Shown here one piece after another: positions 22,800 through 35,420 of a stretch of DNA of 64,000 nt. How positions within the stretch are numbered: the stretch's first letter is position 1; every line of letters starts with the position of its first letter. Under the pieces are notes generated by a model. That model was not told the DNA's origin and did not search any database. It was given only the letters and a program-made list of their open reading frames with translations. Position numbers and translations under genes: made by a program. Origin of the DNA: Lentinula raphanica (Eukaryota > Basidiomycota > Agaricomycetes > Agaricales > Omphalotaceae); NCBI GenBank assembly GCA_027919835.1, contig JANVFP010000010.1, positions 1,302,001 to 1,366,000 of the forward strand, written 5' to 3'.

Positions 22800-24174
22800 T
22801 CATTTCAACCTTTCTATCCATGGTCCCACCACCTTCTCAACGATCTCGAGCGCGTTTTTCTCTATGAACATCATATGCCCGTTCCCTCGCAGACCCACTT
22901 CTTCCAACTTGACATGCTCGACTGGGACTCCAGCTCGTCTCAAGTATTCTACGGTGCAATGATCATACATACTGTGATAGCTCGCCTCGGCGGTGACCAC
23001 CAGCTCTGGTATATCCTCCAAGTTGACCATCTTGTGCGCAGGGTCTACTTCCTGGACATGAATGAAATACGGCGAAGAATCATCGATGACTTGTTGAGTC
23101 AATTCCGATGGTGAGGATATGGGAGGAGAATACGTGATAGGGATTTCGGTGAGACCGTAAGGTCGTGCGGGGGTGAACTTCTGAGGTTGTCGTTCTGACG
23201 TCACGGTAGAACTTGAGGAGGCTTTGTTACCAGAAGAAGAAAATATTGCGGATTCGAAGAAAGGAGGTCCTCCTGGATCAAGATTCACGATAGCTCGGAC
23301 AAGTAAGGGACGAGCGTCCGCGAGGAGCCAACCGAATTGGGTGCCTTGAGAATGAGCTATCAGAATAACAGGCCGCTGCATCAAACAGAAATTATGATGT
23401 TCCTCGAGTCACCCTCAGGGATCGTGACAAACGTTGCCACTCACACCAATTATATCAAGCAGTTTAACACCCGCATCCCTCGTCTTCTCGCTGAGTTCCA
23501 CAGGATTAGACAGGCTAGGCATCATCGAGGAGTAGAATTGATCGAAAAATTCATCTCCTGCGGCACCACTCCCAGGCCACTGGGTGTGCAGTTTGGCGGA
23601 AGGCCAGAGGTCGTATTGTGCTGGGGAGGTGAACCGCTGCTGCATGGTGATCGTGTCAACGGTGTGTAGAGGGCCATCGATAGATTTTTGGTGGGGGGAA
23701 CGACCTCTGGAGGGTTCGTCTATGATATAGACCTATATGGCAGTGGATCGATACATAGAAGGATTGAGTAGCAGGATCTCAACCGATCATAGTTCATGAA
23801 CCCGTGGAATCACCAACCTCAAAACCCTTTGTCAAGAACCAATCTGCCCATCCTAAACTCACGCTATTGCTGCTAGTAAGCCAATGTACACCAGTCATTC
23901 CATATCCGGGAATCATCACCAGTGGATATTTCTGCGTCACACACGCCGGAATGAGGTGTTCGACGTAGATTTGGCCGTGAGTAATCGAGGGGGAAGTTGT
24001 ACTGTATGTCTGTCCAACGTAGAAGTACTTTCGGTAGTGCAAGCTGCCATGCTGCTGAGGTCGTTGGAAAGACGATGATGTAGTAGATTGCATTTGAGGT
24101 GAAAGGGATCGATGCCGTAAGACGTGAGCGAGATGAGTTAGTTCAGTCTTGTTCAGTCGGACGGCACTGAGCAC
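22800..24174 (-). CDS. Alpha/beta hydrolase (esterase-like)
   Basis: A minus-strand gene with stop TGA at 22800-22802. The N-terminal exon ends in VEHLIPACVTQKYPLVMIPG, then YGMTGVHWLTS with the oxyanion-hole region. The following exons carry DEPSRGRSPHQKSIDGPLHT, AQYDLWPSAKLHTQWPGSG, and VILIAHSQGTQFGWLLADA with the nucleophile elbow A-H-S-Q-G. Towards the end, VYDHCT-type and GLRGNGHMMFIEKN place the catalytic His. The length of about 390 aa fits the fungal esterase family that uses a His-Ser-Gln elbow. The first 27 residues (MLSAVRLNKTELTHLAHVLR...) are basic and could be a targeting peptide; a start at the internal Met near 24096 is also possible. It ends convergently with the monooxygenase, 218 bp away. 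Confidence 0.87.
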
Positions 24175-24251
24175 GTTGCGATTTTCTTATATACATGATT
24201 ACATTTCATTTTTCAACATTTCCTTCTTCCTAGGACTGTACTAGTTCTCTC

Positions 24252-26169
24252 TTATAGCTTTCCAAACTTGTCGAGGGGGGGTCTGCCGTAGTTATTCTAT
24301 GAATTATGCCTTATCAGAAAAGTAATAATGGGGAACAAGAAATTGCAATCTTACAATAGGTTCAGGCTTGTTCCCTAAGATCGCTTCAATCTTCTCCAAA
24401 ATCTCAGGAGTCAATTTTGGGATTATTTCGATTGCTTTGAGATTCTCTAGTAGCTGCTCCGGTTTCGTAGCACCAAGAATAACAGTAGAGGTGTTAGGGT
24501 TACGCGCGACCCAGGCTAGAGCAAGAACAGAAGGTGTAGTATGGAGTTCTGCCATAGACAGTGTCAGAGCTGCATGAATTTATACAAGTTGGGAAGAGAT
24601 ATAGTACCTTCTTCAGCCAACTTGCTAAGCTCTCTAACTTTCCTGATCTTCTCTTGTCCTTCAGGACTTTGCAATTGCTTGACCGTACTGGAGAAGAAAT
24701 TCTTTTCGACATCGAGTCTCGAGCCCGCGGGTATACCGTCGTTGTATTTGCCTGTGAGAAGACCACCGGCTAGAGCTGACCATACGGTGGTACCAATGTT
24801 GTAGGACGAATAGATTTTGCTAGATTAAGTGAAGGCACGGGGTCAGTTATCATACGATTGCGTGTGCAAAGAAAGACCAGATGGACGTACGCGTATTCCT
24901 TCTCAGGACGTTCACGATGGAACATGCTAAGGATAGAGCGTCGATTTGACATGCGAATTGTAGATATCGATAGAGAGACGCACTTGTGTTGGCATTGCTC
25001 GGCAATGGGAGGAATAAGATGAAGTTTGTCAGCAACATCTGTATAGCAGATTCAGAACACACGATATCAATGATTCTGAACATTTGAACGTCAAGACTGA
25101 ATCGAGTACTTACGATATGCTTCTTCGATTTGTTCTGCGGACCATTCAGATGTTGCCTACAGAGAACGGTCATGTAGGAGTAAGGTGAGAACGCTCATGA
25201 CAAAGTGATTATGTACCCAGTAGAATGCCTGCCAGATAGCAAAAATAAGTTATCAAGATTAGTGTGGTGTGAATATGATACGGGAAGAAGTTGAACACAC
25301 CCAGCCTTTCTCGATGACAAAGTTGAATGCCCGGACGACTGAATGAATCCAAGTGAGTCATCTGTGGTGTGTGGTACAACATCATGAACACTACAGACCC
25401 TCTTCCATAGGGACATTGGGGTCAGCCTGCTCCGATGCGTTAGAAAGGCTTGAGAAAGGTCAGAAGATTAGATTACCCTGTGAGCAAAAATTACATCGAC
25501 ATAATCCAGCTGCAGACGGGCAAGACTTTCCTGAGTCCCTTCGATAATGCTGTGAAAGAAGAATGTAAAACAGACAATTAAGAGCGTGAATAGGGAGACC
25601 GTACTGCTTGCGAGAGAGACCACTACCATTGGGGCCTGCTCTTGGTCCCCAGAACAACTTGGTAGTGATAACAATGTCGGTGCGATTCCAGCCAAGTTCC
25701 TTGATGACGCGTCCCCTGTGCACACAATCCTGAGCCCTCATCATACACACAGAAAATGAACTGGCACCCACATCTCTTCCTCGGACTTTCCCGCATGGTA
25801 AGCCTGAAGACAGTCAGCCGGTGCTCACAATCATTGTTCAATTGGATGTCATACGAACCTCTGCAGTATCGAACATGTTGATTCCATTTTCGAATGCGAC
25901 TTTCATGATTTCCTACATTCGAGACAATGAATGAGCCAGTGCTGGTACACTACAATGCCAGAAAACCAGCCTTGCATGGGTCTCCAGTCACCGATTTACC
26001 CAAAGTGAGCCCTAAATCATGATCATCGATCTATCATCTATCAATTTCTCTGATTATAGGGCATGATGGACATACATCCTCCGAAAGAGAACAAAGGGAC
26101 TCTTAGGCCGCTAGGACCTAAACGCCTGAAAGGCATGTTCTTGGGGTCAAACGTAGGAGCAACAGACAT
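24252..26169 (-). CDS. Aldo/keto reductase (voltage-gated K+ channel beta-subunit-like)
   Basis: From ATG at 26169: [31 protein letters not shown], then the tetrad pieces [18 protein letters not shown] (Asp, Tyr), [11 protein letters not shown] (Lys) and [10 protein letters not shown] (His). The middle has [36 protein letters not shown] and [20 protein letters not shown]. The C-terminal exons give [37 protein letters not shown] and [13 protein letters not shown], with TAA at 24252-24254. About ten introns are spliced. It reduces aldehydes or ketones with NADPH; the sequence belongs to the AKR6-like branch. It lies only 77 bp from the start of the hydrolase gene on the same strand. Confidence 0.92.
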
Positions 26170-26538
26170 CTTGCAGAGTGAGAGAGCTGGGGGTAAGAAA
26201 GGAACGAGAAGTTTGTAATCACGAACTTTTTATATATGGCGGCCCAATTCAACTTGGTAATACTAAGAACAGTGAGAGAACTTATCGGAGACCGGCTGAT
26301 CTGTCGGAATCTTACTTTGTTCCAGGCAAAAGGGTGCTGGATATTTATTGGCACACGTCTGTGTAGTAATTTTGTGGGCTAGATGGCCAAAGATCTCTTG
26401 TGTATCTTTGCAGACAAAGTCCGTTCAAAGCTGACTGGAATGAATTGTGGTTGACAAGGTGAAGAATTGAAAGAATTTGAATCCCAAAATAATGAATGGA
26501 AGCAATGCGCACGGACCTTTTTATTTAACACTTTCATC
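26170..26538. other. Divergent promoter between the reductase and kelch genes
   Basis: The start codons at 26169 (-) and 26539 (+) face away from each other. TATAT at 26233 lies on the reductase side. No open frame of note is present. Confidence 0.5.
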
Positions 26539-28494
26539 ATGGCATATAATAATTTGTCGTCCACCACTCGTGCTTCAGAGCTACCACCACGTCGAACTCC
26601 AGAAGGCAGCTCTGGCTCATCTGTGTCCTCAGAAACTAGATCGATTCGCTCTATATCTGAAATATCTTCAGTTCCAAACGACGCTTCAGCAAATCCAACC
26701 TCAGCACCAGGATCAGCTACCCCAAACCTCAGTAACATGGTGAAGACGCCTCTCAACGATGTCCCAGAGCACGGTCCCTTTACGCCCACTACGCCAGATT
26801 CGCCTCTGCCACCTATACATCATCATAGCCATCATAGTCCAAATTCACCATACTTTGCAGGCGGCGGCTCGTCACACTCGAACGCGTCCAGTACTACTTC
26901 ATTCGGTGGGAACGCACGAGAAGGGAAAAGTAGCAGTAGCAGAAGATCAGGTTCCTCAAGAAAAACGGGCAGCTCTGCTTCAGGTTCAAGTTCCCGCCGC
27001 TCTGCAACCGGCGCGTCCTCAACGAGCCGGACGACATCGTTGGGTCGTACAGCATCAACATCAACATTGACTGCCTCCCGCTCAACTCCACGCTTGGCTC
27101 ACTTGCATGAAAAAGACGTTCCGATCGCGTCGAGTACCATCATGTATTGGTCTAGGGCACCAGTGTATGGTGCCTGCCCGACAAGGACCATGCGAGGGCA
27201 TACCGTAACCCTCGTGGACACAACTGCATGGGTCTTCGGTGGCTGCGATGATAAGGAGACTTCGAGGGATATTTATTGTTTTGACGTTGGTGTGTATTTA
27301 CGTCCCTCCTTTCATCTAGTCTGATTCTCCCCCGATACTGAAAGCAACCATGACAGAAACAATGCAATGGTCACATCCTGATACAACTGGCGAACTCCCA
27401 CCGCCCTCTCGTGCACATACTGCGACGCTTGTTGATCGGAAGATCTATGTTTTTGGTGGCGGTCAATCCGCTTCTTATAGTGATGCCGTTTATATCCTTG
27501 ATACCGTCACTCGTAAATGGACGAAGCCTGCCGTCAGTGGTGCCATCAGAGATCCTGCTACAGGTCAAGTCATTGGAAGTGCACCAGGCCCTCCAGGTTC
27601 AGGTGGAAACGCTCACAACAATCCTGACACTAACGGCAGCTCGAGCCCTGTATCTTCTATTATATACGGCGAAACTCCTGCTCCGCGACGTGCACATACC
27701 GCAGTGTACTACAATGGTAGGATTTGGGTGTTCGGAGGTGGCAATGGGATGACGGCCTTGAATGATGTTTGGACATTGGACGTATCGAAGATGATATGGG
27801 AGAGGATGAACGTCCGCGGTAGGGACAGCGCTCCCGGTTCCGAAGATTATCATTACGGTGGTCGAGGAGGGCACAACACATATAGTCCTGGTAGTATACC
27901 TACCCCTCGAGGGTATCATACAGCTAATTTGGTTGGGAACATGATGATAGTGGTTGGAGGGAGCGATGGGAAGGACTGCTTTGCGGAAATCTGGTGCTTG
28001 AACTTGGGTAAGCTCGTTCCATCGCCCACTCTTTGTCTCTTTCTTGTTTCTGGTGGTATGCCTTTGACACTAATGCTCATACTTTAGATACACTTGAATG
28101 GATCCTGCTCGACCTACCAGAATCGCACAAACGGCTTGCGCATACTTCTACTCAGGTTGGCTCATACCTCTTCATCCAAGGTGGCCACAACGGAGGTGAA
28201 TATATCAATGATATTCGATTCTTCAACCTTGGTGATGTTCCGAACTATTCTCCAATTTCTTCCTGTGAACTGACATTCCCCTTTCTCTATGCAGTCAACC
28301 TCCAATACGAGCATCGTCCGACCGCAGGATTTGCTCCTTCCCCACGGGGATATCACTCTGCTATCCTCGCAGACTCACGCTTATGGGTTTTTGGTGGCTA
28401 CAACGGTAGTCATGCTTACGACGATGTGTTTATAGCAGATTTAGCTGGGGGGAGCTACTTGCCTCAAGTTACAAGTTTTAGTGTGGAGGTTTGA
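26539..28494 (+). CDS. Kelch-repeat protein with disordered Ser-rich N-terminus
   Basis: The first about 190 residues are low-complexity Ser/Thr/Pro/Arg. A six-blade kelch propeller follows: GHTVTLVDTTAWVFGGCD, RAHTATLVDRKIYVFGGG, RAHTAVYYNGRIWVFGGG, GYHTANLVGNMMIVVGGS, LAHTSTQVGSYLFIQGG and GYHSAILADSRLWVFGG. Three introns (near 27290, 28010 and 28240) separate the exons. The stop is TGA at 28492-28494. Fungal kelch proteins of this shape (Tea1/Kel1-like or the 'galactose oxidase, central domain' proteins) act as cytoplasmic scaffolds in cell polarity or cytokinesis; which of these applies is not decidable here. No coiled-coil tail is seen, unlike Tea1/Kel1. The Met at 26467 is less likely as the start, since it precedes no conserved sequence. 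Confidence 0.88.
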
Positions 28495-29091
28495 CTCGTG
28501 GGCTTTGTTACTGGCTCATGTTCGTTTACATTTCATGTTGAAAATTTAAACAGAGGATTATTCCTAAGTTATGGTTTCATGGCGACAAATATTTTTATCC
28601 AGGGAACGACTGCGCGCGCTCCCCTTTCGTACTGTCCCTCCAGTAGAAACTCTGGCGTGCATGACAAGATGATTCGCCCGGCGGGTCGCCTGTCCTTACT
28701 AGCACTGTTGTATTTCATTTAATACGAAATCGTCGTCGTTGTATAATGGAGTTGGAGGAAAGTCGAGTATTTTTCCCATTTTGAGCAAGTGAGCCCACTG
28801 TACTGAGAAACAAGTTCCCCTATGAGCTCTTCTCTTGATACAGGATGATAGATTTACCTGGTACTATGTATTGAACTGTATATACTTCGACGCAAAGTGT
28901 TGGCACTGCAAGAGGTATATGTTGTCTACCTTTGCGAGACTAGTATTGAACGCTGAAACCGCCTTCCTTCCTTTCTCTTTCTGACTGAGCCTTTTGTTGC
29001 AATTCATTCACTAGTAGTACGACTTATAATAGGTTACAATAATACTGTATCTCGATATACCCGTCATTTGGTGGACCGCACTCGTTCGTCC
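28495..29091. other. Convergent intergenic stretch
   Basis: The 3' flanks of the kelch gene and of the secreted-protein gene face each other here. No gene or repeat is seen. Confidence 0.5.
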
Positions 29092-29945
29092 TCAGTCGCC
29101 CTCGCGGCGGGGACGGTAAAAGCGGACATGTTGTCGTAGATCAGCGTTATAGTGCTTTTCGAAAACAGGATTTCCGATATTAGGCGGGGTGTTGCGCCAG
29201 ATGAACACAGCAGCCAATAGGATAGTTTCGTCAACATCCATGGCCGGATTCGGTGGCTCATACATCAGTTCGCATATGTAATATGAGGATGGGTTCTGTT
29301 GGGGAAATTCGCAGTCCATTCCTGGACCCCAGTAGAATAGGCTATGCTGGTTGAGCTCTAGCGTCGTTCCTGGAGCAAGTGTGTCGTTCCACACAATGTG
29401 AAACCCTCGCTCGATTCCCCGTCTTTCTCGTTCTTCTCCTAAAATGGTTGTGATCTCGAAGACAATAGCGTCGTCCTCGGGGGCATCATTCCCTGGCCAG
29501 TGATAATCCGGCTCGGAATTGAAGGAGACATATATTGGGTCACTGTCTCTCGCGGATTTGATCTGGATTTGTTTTTGGGAGGGCGGAGGGTGAGAGGGCT
29601 ATCGAGAATATTAGCATTTGTCCATACCCAAATTATGCCTACAGAAATGGCATTGAAAGAGGTGAACTTCTACAACTCACTTCGAGTTTTTTGGCTGTGG
29701 AAGACTTTTTGCCACCCTTTTTACTGCCAGTGTTCTTTTGAACTCGGTAATTACCACGGTAAGGCACTACAGAGTCATGCTTCAGGGTTCCAAGTGAAAA
29801 GAATTTCAAGAAGTGAATGAATTCAGTCTGAATCAGCTCATGCCCAGTAGTACCTTTAGAAATTGAAGATACATACTTTTAAAGATGAGATCACTTGTGC
29901 CATAGTGACAAGGAAGAGGAGTGTGAAGCCAATTCTAATGAACAT
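29092..29945 (-). CDS. Predicted secreted protein of unknown function
   Basis: Exon 1 encodes a clear signal peptide, MFIRIGFTLLFLVTMAQVIS. A GTATGT donor then joins it to an exon with HDSVVPYRGNYRVQKN and a Lys/Gly/Ser-rich stretch (GSKKGGKKSSTAKKLE). A long final exon reads SARDSDPIYVSFNSEPDYHW, DDAIVFEITTILGEERERRG, LNQHSLFYWGPGMDCEFPQQ, PAMDVDETILLAAVFIWRN and RFYRPRREGD, stopping at 29092. The total is about 230 aa. I recognise no domain. The first intron's acceptor could also lie earlier, adding about ten residues. It may be an orphan secreted or effector-type protein. Confidence 0.72.
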
Positions 29946-30578
29946 TTCACGTGGGGTTGTTGAGCAGGGCGGCGAGAGGTACTAATAGTAACAGACGAGA
30001 GGAAGTTAGACACTTTCCATGTTTCAACAAGGGATTACGACTGACCAAGATTCACGGATTTCTCAGGACGTCGCGGTTGGGACTCTGGGAGGACTTTGTC
30101 GAGACGCAAGAGTAAAACTATTTGTGGTGGAGATTACATAAATATGTTCGAGTTGGTTTTGCCATTTGCCACTTGGTAGTAGGTACTCACAGGCTGTGCA
30201 CAATTGATTTATTGTATTGCTTTCTCGTTTCAAATCTTTCGCCCAACGCCTACAACACGACCTAATAACCAGTTACCCAAGGCCCAAGGCTGGAGCATGA
30301 AAAATCAGGATTGCTGGTTAGCCTCAAGAAAGGTCACAGAGTGGGTCGACCCTGCTAGTGTCGCCCGACGCTAGCCAACGGCCCAGAAACGATGGTCCGA
30401 TTTTGTGCCGCCATGATTCTCCTTTGCAGAAAAGGGAAGAGACCAGGCAGAGGTAATTTCGATTGATGCTTATGAAACTAGATGAAACTCCTCCCTAGAC
30501 CAGAATATCTACCAAATTTGCCAGGTGCACAACAACAGAAATTAAGACCTAAACCAGTTCAATCCGACACTTCACGCT
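29946..30578. other. Intergenic stretch, no gene recognised
   Basis: This contains the promoter of the secreted-protein gene and the 3' flank of the next minus-strand gene. I see no supported open frame, tRNA or repeat. Confidence 0.5.
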
Positions 30579-31673
30579 TTACCTCATGGATCTTGTGGTA
30601 TCCGTATCTCGTCCAAGGCTGACTTCCTTCATATCTTCCTCGTCAAGATATTTTGATGGCCTGTACAACCTCCTCACCCACGACGCAATACGCTGCGTTG
30701 GTGCAGCCTGGCCATTATGTGGCGTCACAACGACGGGAGTGAGGACGACACCAAGACCGTTGCCGTCGCTAGGACCAGTAGTCTGGATGAAGGTTTGACC
30801 ATAGTTCGGTTTTTTGTATTGCTGCCTGTACAATCGGAACCATAGACCAAAGAAAATCAATGCGGCGAGGAATCCTAGTGCTCCGATGACTTCCCCAGCG
30901 ATAGCTCCTGCGTTAGATGAATCTGAGCTCGAAGATGAAGTTTCTGCAGAGGACGTGGATGGAACAGGAGAAGCCGTGGGACACGATGCGCTGTATGTAG
31001 ATACGAGATGAGCAAAAGAGGAAGGTTTTGTTCAGCCAGGAGAACGGACCTCGGTGCGGCACTGGCGACAGTGGTCGAACTATCGGTAGTTGAACTATGG
31101 CGGATTCGAATCGAGTTACGATAAATGAGTCAAGATGTTTTGCTCACGAAGAGGTGGTTGAAGACGCATTCACAGGCGTAAACAAATTTCCGGTGTAAAA
31201 CGGCTGGGAGGTGGCCGTTGATGTAGTCTCGTTGCTTTCGAATGATCAGTTCGTTGAGAGCTTACTCAAAAGTATGTCCAGTCACATACTACGCTACTGC
31301 TTGAAGGAAATGCGGTCTAGAAAATCGGACGAATATGAGGAGATGCACGAGTCATGAAAACACTCCAACACTTACCCTGCCAACTGGAAAGAAAAGCTCA
31401 CTGAGCCTGTTCCAGATTGTACCCCGCCTATTTGTGTGGTTCCATTGGCATAGACATTGCGGAGAAGCCATTGAGAGGGATCATTCGATCCTGACACATA
31501 GTTGATAGTTGTGGCTTGGCCGAGAATAATAGTGTCTTCCATGGTGATTTGCAGGCCGTTCGTCCATTTGATACAGCAAAGTGCCAAACTTAGGAGAAAA
31601 ACGTAGTACGTGAGTGAATTTGCTGTAATTCTCGACAGTCAAGGACTCACAATGTCACAAAACCTAGCGTCAT
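30579..31673 (-). CDS. Single-pass membrane protein with Ser/Thr-rich stalk
   Basis: The start at 31673 gives a short hydrophobic lead (MTLGFVTLLALCC). An extracellular domain follows, with DTIILGQATTINYVSGSNDP, SQWLLRNVYANGTTQIGG and SGTGSVSFSFQLAG. Short exons then encode a Ser/Thr-rich stalk, and ASSSAETSS-like sequence leads into one membrane helix, GAIAGEVIGALGFLAALIFF. The cytosolic tail is basic, with RLYRQQYKKPNYG, VVLTPVVVTPHNGQAAPTQR and ASWVRRLYRPSKYLDEEDMK, ending SMR with TAA at 30579-30581. This architecture (signal, beta-rich ectodomain, Ser/Thr stalk, helix, basic tail) is common for basidiomycete surface proteins of unknown role, and resembles Mid2/Wsc sensors in outline only. 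A similar gene lies at 36249-37656. Confidence 0.78.
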
Positions 31674-32225
31674 TGCTTCCAGAATGCTTGGCTGCTGATG
31701 AAAGCAAGGAGGGTGGTTATTTGTCCAGTGTGAGGGGTGAAAGAGCGTAGAGAGTTGGATGAGAAACCAAGAAATCCTGCGTGCTTCTTGAAGAGTTGAG
31801 ATCAGTCCGCTAGGCCAGGTCTGGCCAGGTGAAACCTATAATTTTATGAGCATTCTGATGCGATGGAATATGAACACCGGCGGTTCCCCGACGCATTTGA
31901 TGATATGAATGTAGTTGATTATCCAACGGTGCGAGCCTGAGCAAGATGAGAGAAGAATCGATGCTGGAACTGGAGTCTGGAAGATGCCTGAAGATCAAGT
32001 TGAAGGCTGTTGAAGGAGGTCAGTACCTACTAAGTAGTGAACTCGAAGGTATAAATTCTTGATCATGATGGATCATGGAAGACAACGCTGGGGAGGCTGC
32101 AAATATGAACTAAGGGTATAATACTCTGCTATCAGTGCGATGCAATTTGGGCAGAATAGCCCACTTTCCAACACTACCATACGGCTAAAGATGAGTTTTT
32201 GGGGGTGAAAGACTACAAGAGCGGG
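31674..32225. other. Intergenic stretch, no gene recognised
   Basis: The promoter of the membrane-protein gene and the 3' flank of the nucleoporin gene. A TGGCCAGGTCTGGCCAGGT direct repeat occurs at about 31812-31830. Nothing else stands out. Confidence 0.45.
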
Positions 32226-35200
32226 TCACAGAGCGACTTCGACATCTCCTCTCGCAAGATAACCATATACTTCAGAGCTCATTCGATATTTCAGTAGGCC
32301 AGCAAACACCATCAAAGCGCGACTCTTCTTGCGTAGAACCGCAAGTGTAGCATGCTTTTGTGCTTCACCTCCGTATGCCCCAACCCCTGATAAATGAATG
32401 TACGCGTAAGGTAGATCCAAGCATAAACAGAGCCAGATACGAACCTGATTTTATTCTAGATGCAACGCCAGAGAGCGCATCCATACACATAACAAGGTAA
32501 ACCGGTAGACACCTCTGCAATGCTTCGTGTTGTTGTGTAAATTCTTCCGCTTTCCTTGTTACCTTCATAACGTCAACATCTCCTTCTTTCCTACTTGCAA
32601 CATTGACCTCCAGTGGAATCAACGAAGTTGATTCAAGTATTTCCAGAGCCCTGTCAACGTGTCCGTCCCGCCCTCTCTCGCCTGCCTCTAATATTTTCAG
32701 TAGTTTGACACACGCATCGCGGTCTTTGCCGCCTGTATTAGTCCCATTACTCGACCCAGATACACTCAGCCCAGTGCCCCGACCGAGGCGCTCGTAAACC
32801 GTGAGTATTTCCCGAGCAGTCCTTTCTAGCTCCTTCGCGCGTTCCTGCTGGTCACTAGCGGACCAAGCCATTCCCCCGCCTGAGCCAAAGCTCAAAGTCG
32901 TGCTTCCGGACGCGACTAGGTTACCAAGCGCTTGAGCGAGGCAGCCTACAACGGTGTCATATTCACCTGCTAGATCGTACAATTTAATTGCCTCCGGCAG
33001 ACGATCATTGGAGAGTAGAGAAGAGGCAGTGGGAAGGAGAATCTGTGATTTATAGTCAAAGGTCCCGAGAGAGGTAGGTCTGTGTGAAGAGGATGAAGAG
33101 AGCGATTGATTCGACAAGAAGGAATCGGCCGACGGAGACAATCGAAGCAGAGGTAGATGTGTAGGGATGACTCCAGGCTAGCCAGAGATTTTCCTCAAAT
33201 CAGCGAATAGGAGAAATAAAAAGCCAGATCGATATACTTACGAATCGTGTTCCATCTCCCCTGACGCCGCCAACAAGTTCTTCCCACATCGGTCCTCCAT
33301 TTGCCATCACTATGATCTTTCTTACAAGCTCCCATGCTGCTTCAAGTTGCTCGTGGCCCACGCCAGGAGGCGAAGGTTGATCCGCAGAGAGTGGGAGGAT
33401 GTAGACATACTGTAGCACACGTTGAGATATTTGACCGGATATTGAGAAGAACAGAGCAGTACCTGCAACCCTTCTTTCGCGTCCATCTTGACAAATTGTC
33501 TAATGTACCTCCATATGAGGGTATGCAGATTGATTGAGGGTGTATGTTGGGTTCCAGCAGTGGGAGGGGAAAGTGTCACTAACATGAATATAATCGTACA
33601 CGGATAGAAGAGGAGTATAAAAAAGAATCTCACATATATTAACGTCACTCCCTTCTGCCTTACTCGATACTCTCAACAGTCCATGGTATGCAAGGGCGAC
33701 GGCAAGGTGTACTGCTTCGACCTGTAGGCTCCCTGTTGAGTCATGATCCCATAGGGATGCAACAGCCTGTAGAATGATAGAATCAACCCATGGTGAGAAC
33801 AGCAGACGAGAAAGAAGATGGAGAAGACGGCTCACCCTTTCGAATTGTCCACACATCAGCAAGACACTGGCCCAAAGCCCCGATTTTTGCCCATCGCTTC
33901 CTGCGGCAGGTTCAAAGTGCCGCTCACCATAGGCCAGCAGAACTTTGGTCAGAGACGCCAGCGAGCCGTCGTCATTCTCATCGCTAGAACTCTCATCAAC
34001 CATGGCAAACTGCATCCATAACCAGTCTTCTGTTGTAGTAGTGACGTTGGGTATACTGCGCCGTGTAACATCGAGTCGTGCGATGAGTTTATACAAAGCA
34101 AGTTTGAATGGATCGGTCGTTTGTGCCTGTAACATGTGCGCGTTATACACTCCAGCAAGCTGATCCCGTATCAAACGAGGAAGGGCTCGTTCAGCAGATT
34201 CAGCCCAAATGCGGAAAGCATCGATGAAGCCTGGTTCCCGTGCATCCACGGCGTCTCTGACGCGCATGAGGACTTGTAAAGCCTCTGAAACTTCCCCAAC
34301 GCGGACAAGGAAGAAAGCCTGTGCCCAAACCGGACTCCCTCGAATCAGCTCCAATCCCGATAACCATTCTCCTTGTCGGTAGAATCTCACTGCACAAAAG
34401 GCTCGAATGAGATTTGCAGTGGATGGATCACCTCCCAACTGTGCCTCAGATGGGTGAGAGTGAACAGTCCGCTGGATGATCAAGAAATATTGTTCCTCTA
34501 AAGCTTGACGCGCCCCTGTAGCTATTTGTTTTCGTAACGCAAGCTGAGGAGTGGGTGAACTGAGATATGCTTTGGCATATTTTCGCTCATAGACGGGAGA
34601 GTTGAGTATATGAGCAGACGCGTGTTCTACAGGCGGTAACGACGGTGGCTCTTGTGTGATTTTGGCGAGAACTGTGAACATGAAAGCTATCTGGCTGTTT
34701 TCATTTGCCGCATCGATGAGAGCATGGACGATCGGGTATGACGTCCCTCCGAGTCGTGCTGAATTGAGGGCAACGACTGTACGGTCATACGCGAGCATTT
34801 TGGTGTGCATTTGGAGGGATAGAGGGGCAGAGGCCGAAGTTTGTTTCTTCATCACTGAAGTAGACATTCCCATGGTCGACGCCGCAAGGTTGGCAGACAC
34901 GGGTACAGATGCTCCCAATTGCTCGAATAACCTCTTTTTCTTCTCCTCCCAGTCTCTGGCTGTTCTGTCTTCCAGCATACGGTAAAAACTTTCCTGGGTC
35001 TCCTTTCTCCCGTTTTCGATCGTAGTGATGAGATTTTGTTCATGCGCGTGTCGGAGGAAGGAGGAAACGTCGGTATCTTGTAGTGGTTGTAGAGTGGAGG
35101 AAGAAAATGTAGTTGAAGCATTGAGATGGGCTATAGATTGGCTCAAGGCGGAGCCATCCACCGAAGCCTGTGCAAGAAGGAAGTTTCTGTTAAATCAAGT

Positions 35201-35420
35201 TAGAGAGGGAAGAGCAGGAGGTTTCATTCAACCGCGGCAAGACGTACGCCCTATCCGCATCTCCGGACGCGTTGTGCTTTGACACTAGTCTCCGTGATTG
35301 AGCCTCAATCTGCTCCAGAGAAAGATTCACAGAAGGCAGATCGGGTGGTTTAGAGTTCAAGAGATGCTTTGTCAGATCTTTGGACGCGGAGAGGATCGAA
35401 GAAAGGTCGGCGGAAGTCAT
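32226..35420 (-). CDS. NIC96: Nucleoporin Nic96/Nup93
   Basis: From MTSADLSSILSASKDLTKHL at 35420, through a short intron, the gene continues as one long exon (35161-33500) and several shorter ones to TAA-side sequence at 32226. The N-terminal region has NLSLEQIEAQSRRLVSKHNA. The core opens FLRHAHEQNLITTIENGRKE, ESFYRMLEDRTARDWEEKK. Further on are SPVYERKYAKAYLSSPTPQL, EQYFLIIQRTVHSHPSEAQL, IRAFCAVRFYRQGEWLSGLE, VWAQAFFLVRVGEVSEALQV and LYKLIARLDVTRRSIPNVTT. The C-terminal part has LPEAIKLYDLAGEYDTVVGC and ERLGRG. These are the alpha-solenoid signatures of Nic96/Nup93, the inner-ring scaffold of the nuclear pore. The size is near 900 aa, normal for the family. Confidence 0.93.

Noticed and set aside
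26467..26538. Start of the kelch gene at 26467
   Set aside because: The extra 24 residues are unremarkable, and MAYNNLSSTTRA at 26539 gives a more usual start; not excluded without RNA data.
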